Origin: Atkinsonella hypoxylon
Taxonomy: Eukaryota; Ascomycota; Sordariomycetes; Hypocreales; Clavicipitaceae
Assembly: GCA_000729835.1 (NCBI GenBank)
Contig: JFHB01000265.1
Location: forward strand, 1 to 38,071
Reading direction: 5' to 3'
Length of the DNA: 38,071 nucleotides
The notes below the pieces were generated by a model. The model worked only from the letters and a program-made list of their open reading frames with translations. It did no database searches and was not told the origin of the DNA. Below, one piece after another: positions 32,079 to 38,071 of this stretch (position 1 is the first letter of the stretch; every line of letters begins with the position of its first letter). The translations under genes and the position numbers were made by a program.

Positions 32079-34700
32079 AGTGCTGCCTCTATAAAAAAGA
32101 TTAGCTGTTTTAGCTGTTCTAAAAATTAATTATTAGTTGTTAAAAGGTGTATTAAATTAAACTAAATAACTTATTAATCTAGCTGTTATAAAAGGCATAG
32201 AAAGGTAGTTATTATTTTATTGCGTAAGTATACATTATTGTTGTTGTAGTGCAATCTACAGCGTAAGTTGCTATATTTATGTATTTTTCTGTGCACTTAT
32301 AATACCTAAATTACACTTATAATCTAGTAACTATTAAATCTATATATTAAATTAATAGATTTCCTTAAACCTAATAGAGCGTTAAAGCTTATTCTATATT
32401 CTATATATAAGTAAAGTTATATAAAATTATTCTAGATAATATTAAATTCTATAAATTAATCTTATATAATAAAGCTAATTTATTAAATCTATATAGTACA
32501 TTCTTTGTGTAAAATTATTCTATATAGTGTTAAAAGCATTAAAATTAATCTATATTAAAGCAAATTTTCTATTAGATCTCTTTAGTGTATTTCTCTATAT
32601 ATATATAGCTTATTCTAATCCTTAAGCATTAGTAATAGCAGTAAATTATTAGTTAGTTATAGTAAGCTGTTAGTTCTCTCTAGAAAGTAAAGCTAAAGAA
32701 CGTTTCTAGTAGCTTTAGGGAGAGTTTTACCTAAAAGATACTAGTTTTATACTTAGTAGGTATTTTTACTAGTTTACCTACAGCTAGCCTCTTAGTTAGC
32801 GTTTTTACCTTAATTAGCGTTAGCTTTACTATAGAAAGTATCTTTTATAGAATTAATAAAGAGAAATACATTAAAGATAGATTAATTAGAATAAACTAAG
32901 CATTTCTTCTATATTAAATAGTGCTAAATCTATTACTAAAGAGGCTTTATATAGCAATAAGTTAGTTAGCTAAGCGTTCTAAGAAGTTTATATAAATATA
33001 GTTAATTTTATATTATAAGCGTTTACTTTCTGCCTATAGTATATTAATATTACTAGCAACCTTTAGTAAGGTTTTATTTTTATTAATAACGTTATTAACA
33101 CCTTTATTAAATTAACTTATACTATTTAGTTAGTTATATATACTGTAGATAGTAGTTTATAATTTATTAAACTACTTATTAAATAAACCTCCTTTAGCCT
33201 CTATTTTAATCTAGTTAATCTTTTTATTTAACTTATTAATTTTAGTAATATAAAGGTTAAGTTACTTCTATATAGCGTTGCTACCTATAGAAGTGTTCTT
33301 AAGGTAGGCTTTAATTATTTCTTTAGCGTTAAATTTATACTTCTCTTAAAGAAGACTATTACACTAGCTCTAGAATTGCACTTTAGCTAATAGAATAAAG
33401 AGTAAGTCTATACAGCTAATACTAGCTAAAGTACCTATAATAGTGCTATTAATTCTACTAAATTTATTAAAGAAGTAAATAGTAAGTAACACTACTTATA
33501 ATAGTAAACTAGTAGATAAATTTACAGTAATAGTTTCTTTACCTCTTTTTACTATATTACTACTGTAGTATATAGTAGCTACTGCTTTTGCCTATATTTT
33601 GCCTCTTCTAGCTACTTTAGTATTACCTATAGATACTTTAGCATTTTTGCCTTTATATTGCTAGTTCTAGCGCTTTATTTTACAGTTATTATAAATTCTA
33701 AAGATATATATTACTATATTCTACTAAAGTAAGTAATATATATTATCTTTAAAGACCTTAATGCTAGTTTTATCTATTATACTGCCTTTAAGGGTAAATT
33801 TATAGGTATAAGTATAAATAGTATTTTCTATATTCTATACCTTTTCTTTAGCTTTATTAGTGTAGTAATACTAACTATAGTCTTCTATAATAGGCCTTAC
33901 ATTAGTAATATTAATATTATCTTTAATTTCTATAGAAATAGTGCTTAAGATAAACTTATTAACTTTTAAAGTGCCTTTAGCACTTTTAGGCCTACTAAAA
34001 GTGCTATATAAGCAGTAGAAATTAAGTAATATAAGATAAGTTTTAATATTATTTAGCTCTATAGCTACTATATTACCTTTATAGTTATATTTTTACTCCT
34101 TAAACTTAAAACCTTTACTTTTAGCGTTAAAACTATTATTATAATTAATATATATATTAGAAGTAATATATTCTTCTTTAGGTTTAAATAGTAGTAGTAT
34201 TATAGCTTAAGTGTAGTTACTGTTATTATTCTTTTCTTAGAATAAGCTATTTAGGTTTACTAGAATTAATAATTCTAAACTACTAAAAGAAAAGAATAAT
34301 AGTAGTAGATTTTCTATAAAAGGGATAAAAAGAGCTAGAAGTAGCTCTATAAAGGCTAGCTAGTTCTATAGGCTATAGAAATTTACTCTATAGGTAGTCT
34401 ATTGCCCTTAGTGTAGTATTTTAGTATTTAACTATTAAAAGTAGCTAAATAATAGCCTAAGGGAATAGAAAGAGCAGCAGCTATAATAGTATTAATAAAT
34501 TTATAAGATTTTATAATATATAAAGGTATAAAGAAAAGGTTATATAGTAGAAAGTATAAAAATTCGTAAAAGTAAAGGTAAATTTATAGAAAAAGTAGGT
34601 TAAAATAATAGTATATAGATTTATAGGTATTTTCTTTTTAACCTTCTATAATTCTATAATATAGGTTAATTTTAATAGTTTTAATAATAATAAATAAGGA
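32079..34700 (-). pseudogene. 3' region of E-right with possible extra coding sequence
   Basis: This is about 2.6 kb between the end of the integrase region and the 3' LTR. From about 34020 to 33730 the minus strand stays fairly open in the same frame as RT and integrase and gives a charged protein segment (for example STFSRPKSAKGTLKVNKFIL), with stops only at likely former Trp or Gln codons. It may be a C-terminal extension of pol or a separate downstream frame. I do not recognise it. The rest shows no clear frame. An inverted repeat lies at 34223-34302. Confidence 0.35.
34223..34302. repeat. Inverted repeat in the E-right 3' region
   Basis: TTATTATTCTTTTCTT (34223-34238) pairs with AAGAAAAGAATAATAG (34287-34302) with one mismatch, and a smaller perfect hairpin TAGAATT-AAT-AATTCTA sits between them (34261-34277). 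Such AT-rich repeats can arise by chance in RIP-degraded DNA. Confidence 0.5.
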
Positions 34701-37700
34701 TATAAAGAAAGAGATACTAAGAGATTTAAATAATCTATTATATAATAAAGGAAATTAAGACTTATAAAGAAAAGAGTTAGTAGTAAGCTTTTACTAGCTA
34801 ATTTAAAGCTTTCTAGTAAGCTATATTACTCTTTTAATAACGCTAATACTTTTCTTCCTAATTTATAAAGTGTTTCTATAGATATTTATTTATAATTTTA
34901 AAAGTATTAACTTTAAGCTTATTTTTAGCAATTTATTAGTTATCTTTAGTAAAAAACCCTTTTTATTATATAAGGAATTCTAAATATAGCTTACTTAACC
35001 TACTATAGAAACGCTAGATATAATAGGTATAAATTTACTTAATTTTCTAATAGTTCTCTATACTAAACCTTTCTATTATAATTAGTAGTAGTAGTTACTC
35101 TTTTTAGTTAAAAGAGTCTTTACTTTATCTTAGCTTCTAAAGGTAAGCTACTAATACTACTAGATATATATATAAATCTAGTAGAAAATCTAGGTAAAAT
35201 AACAATAAGCTTACTTTTATAAGAACTTTATATAGCTTTACTTATTAAGAAAACTATTTCTTTTTTAGCTTTCTTAGAAGTATATATCTTTAGTGTAATT
35301 ATAGGTAGACTATATCTTTTACTTTAATGTTAATAAGCTTATACTAGGTATTATATTTAATTTTACTTAAGGCATTTACTATACTAATAGCTATTTCTAC
35401 CTCTTACTAGTATAGCTTCTAAAGTATAGCTATATTACTTATATCTATTCTATTACTAGAAACGTTATTTAATTAGATTAAATTAATAACAGTAGCTAGT
35501 TAGAAACTATATATAAGTTTGTTAAGGGAAATCTCTATACTAGCTGCTACTATATTATTAAGTTAGTGCTATAGTGCTAAAAGTATTATAGTTTATAGTA
35601 TATTTAGATTTATAACTATATAGTATTAAACAGCAATAATAACTATTTAATTCTTCTATTTAGCTATTCTATCTATCTATAGGTAGTAAGCTATAGCTAT
35701 AAGCAATTTACTTCTAATTTAGGTAAATATACTTCTTTAAACGTTAGAAATAAACTTTAGATCTTAGTTACTTATAATTTACTTAAGAAGGCTTTAGTTT
35801 AATAAATATAGTATCTATAAGAGTAGTTCTACCTAAATTTCTACTGTATATATTATATACTTAAGTATAAGAATTATTTACTTACTAAATAAGCAATTTA
35901 TTAAATATAGTAAGTTATAGAAGCTATATTTATTTTTTTGCTATAAAGTGTTTATTAAGCTAACTTTAGGTATATTAGTAATAAAATTAAGCAAAATTAT
36001 ATAGAAGAGCATTAAAACTAACTTTAATAACCTTAATTCCTTTAGTAGCTTACTATAGTTAATTATATTTTCTTTATAGGTATAGTAGTAAATAATATAG
36101 GTTTAAATCTACTTATATATCTATAAAAAGTAAACTACCTATAATTCTACTGCTATTCTATAGGCGCTAAAATAGTTCTAATTATTATAAACTGTTTTAA
36201 GGATAGATTTTACAACCTTTATAGATATATATAGTTAGAATAAGCCTTTTCTATTATAATAGTATAAAAGTCTATTGTTTAATAGAGTTTATTTATATAG
36301 TAAAATCCTTAGCCTTTATTATTAATTTTACTAATTCTACTTTTTATAAAAGTCCTTAATACCTTTTATAATTCTATTAAGCTTTAGATTAAAACTATAG
36401 CCTTAGATAATTTCCTCTTTTAAACTTTTATTTAATACTGCTATAGCGCTATATTCTTTAGCGAAAAACGCGCTTATATTAAGCTTATTAAATTTACTAT
36501 TATAAGCCTTCTCTTAGTATAAAACTATAACTAGCAACCTAAAGAGTATATTTAGCACTATATTTAGTACTTCTAGTATATAGAAAACTCTTAGGTTAAA
36601 CTACAATAGATAATTAGCTACTTTAGCTAATTTTAGGTTAGCTTTATCTAGATCTATTATAGTAAGTAAGATATATTTAATAATCCCTTTTGCTAATAAG
36701 TAGTTTATAATAATATTAATAGTATAGCAGTTAGATTAAACTATTTTCTATAGCTTTTAAATACTCTATATAATTATAGCTACCTCTACCTTAGTTAATC
36801 TATAATGTTTCTTTAGGTTAAAAGTATATCTTAAGAGAAAAAGAATTAGCTATAGCTAGTTGCTTTTAATATCTTTATTAAGTATACTATAACTATTCTA
36901 TTTACCTATAAGCTAAAAGATAAAGAGCCTAAATTCTTCCTTATAAGTATTAACTTTAAAGAATAAATACTTACTAGAGTTATAGTACTATAGAATAGTG
37001 TTTTTATTAAGGTATACTTTTACCTCTTAAAATACTTTCTTTTCCTTAGGTTTTAGTAAAAATGTTACTTCTTAGGCTTTCTTTTAGTGTATTAGTTTAA
37101 GTAAACTATTAGCTAAGCCTTTTTTATAAAGCTTTTATAGTAAAGTAGTCTTTTATTTCTATAGTAAGTAAATTTATATATTAAACTATAGAATACTTTT
37201 CTATAAAAAGCTAGCTATATTAATAAAGGTCTTTAGATTTATAAGATCTACTAAAAACTTAAGTTTTTAAAAAGCTTTTAGTTTATTATTTATATTAGTA
37301 ATTCTATTACTATTAATAATAAAACCTAACAGCTAAATAGCTAAGTAGCCTATAAATAACTTCTTTATAGCTATTATTAACTTATTTTTCTCTAGAATTA
37401 ATAAAACTATATTAAGGTATATAAGGTAGTTCTTAGTAGAGTTAAAGAATATAATAATATTATTAATGTAAATTTATATAAAATATTAGTGCTTTTAAAA
37501 TAATTAATCTATATACTATTAAGTAAAAGCTAATATATTCTTAAAGCCTATAAGTACTATATTTAATGCTTTTAATCCTTATTTTAATATTACTACTATA
37601 TAAGATTAATGTTTTTATTTTATAAGAAGCTAGTAGAAAAACCCTAATATATTAAAGAGTAAAAACATCTTCTTACTATATATATTTACTATAATATCTA

Positions 37701-38071
37701 ATTAATTTAGTAAAGAGTATATATTTAGTATTACTATACTGTTAAGTAGCCTTATATTAACTATAACTTATTCTTTTCTTTTTATTAAGGTTTTAATCTA
37801 CACTATAAAGGCTAGGTAGGCTATAGCTACTAGATTATTTAAATATAATATTTTTCTACTTAAATATAGCTTATTATAAACCTTATCTAGCTTAGCTTTA
37901 TCTTTAGCTCCTAGTAGGTAGATTTAAATAGATTTTAGCTGCTTCTACTATCTATTTACTAGATTTACTCTTATATATTAGTTTTTAGGTATAGAAACAA
38001 TACCTTTATTACAATAAATATTATATTTATCTATTAAGTTAATAAGTTTAGCTGTAATATTTAGGTTTAAG
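34700..38071 (-). pseudogene. Gypsy pol of E-right (RT, RNase H, integrase)
   Basis: All parts use one minus-strand frame (codon starts divisible by 3). RT begins off the right edge. A VNIRLLN-like segment at about 37760-37741 and a VLIGFKNILAF segment (KNSPA-like in related elements) precede the active site, which reads YINN at 37470-37459, both Asp of Y-x-D-D lost. A KKLFIGYLAI-LLGF segment (about 37370) and an FINIASFL segment (about 37230) belong to the RT-RNase H connection. Integrase shows LNFIT (35988-35986, Asp to Asn), ISN-stop-D (35769-35767, Asp to Asn) and a YHPQTDGQ-related stretch near 35690. The integrase C-terminal part with KDIVYLRLH-like residues follows near 35300. A chromodomain may come next but is not certain. 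The gene is inactive. Confidence 0.82.
37710..38071. repeat. Direct repeat, partner at 1-362
   Basis: This is the second copy of the gypsy reverse-transcriptase segment, same orientation, gapless alignment, all differences transitions. It ties E-left and E-right to one family. Confidence 0.9.

Larger units (their letters stand above)
31836..38071 (-). mobile_element. Gypsy element E-right, 3' part, runs off the right edge
   Basis: This is the 3' part of a Ty3/gypsy element on the minus strand: reverse transcriptase at the right edge, then RNase H, integrase, a long 3' region and the 3' LTR at 31836-32078. It is the same family as E-left. It cannot be the same copy because the two overlap (1-362 and 37710-38071) and are in the wrong order to be the halves of one split element. 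Combining the two gives a family length of about 9.95 kb. The internal part is the most AT-rich and most RIP-mutated DNA of the window. Confidence 0.88.

Noticed and set aside
1..38071. E-left and E-right as the two halves of one element split by the cluster
   Set aside because: Their order is wrong for a split element (5' part at left on the minus strand) and they overlap by 362 bp with many substitutions.

Overview
The window is a block of degenerate LTR retrotransposons from a filamentous fungus, most likely a RIP-competent ascomycete (Pezizomycotina). It is strongly AT-rich. TpA is everywhere and CpA, TpG and CpG are scarce. Repeat copies differ almost only by C-to-T and G-to-A transitions, which is the signature of repeat-induced point mutation (RIP). 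I see no intact host gene, no structural RNA gene and no CRISPR array. Short open stretches are fragments or shadows of dead gag-pol genes.

The layout can be solved as a nest because most insertions keep exact 5-bp target-site duplications (TSDs). The deepest layer is element C, a Ty1/copia relic on the minus strand, visible at 6618-7482, 15568-15598 and 31530-31835. Element D, a Ty3/gypsy element, sits in C at 7483-15567 (TSD CTAGT). Element A, a full-length copia on the plus strand, sits in C at 15599-31529 (TSD GTAAG). Element B, a full-length copia on the minus strand, sits in the integrase region of A at 20483-28297 (TSD GGAAT). A also carries a 243-bp solo gypsy LTR at 30440-30682 (TSD ACTAC).

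The two window edges hold two partial copies, both minus strand, of a second gypsy family called E. E-left (1-4786) keeps the 5' LTR, leader, gag and the start of the reverse transcriptase. E-right (31836-38071) keeps reverse transcriptase to the 3' LTR. They overlap at 1-362 and 37710-38071, and together imply an element of about 9.95 kb. E-right is inserted in the gag of C. E-left is inserted in a copia LTR belonging to, or inserted in, a fourth copia copy, F (4787-6617), whose 5' LTR and leader abut C. E-left itself carries a solo copia LTR at 3349-4055 (TSD ACTAG).

A, B, C and F belong to one copia family with an LTR of 694-707 bp and a leader of about 0.95 kb. Its primer binding site matches the anticodon arm of initiator tRNA-Met, as in Drosophila copia. 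It has a single gag-pol frame of about 1,780 codons. RIP has changed catalytic aspartates to asparagine in the polymerases of A, B, D and E-right and scattered stop codons, so none of these copies can be autonomous. The less mutated LTR ends and solo LTRs show that mutation was patchy and stopped near some repeat boundaries. I found no clearly new cellular system. The most unusual points are the multi-hairpin fold in the copia LTR, the LTR-leader-LTR arrangement of F, sharp RIP edges inside the E LTRs, and possible extra coding regions downstream of integrase in both gypsy families.
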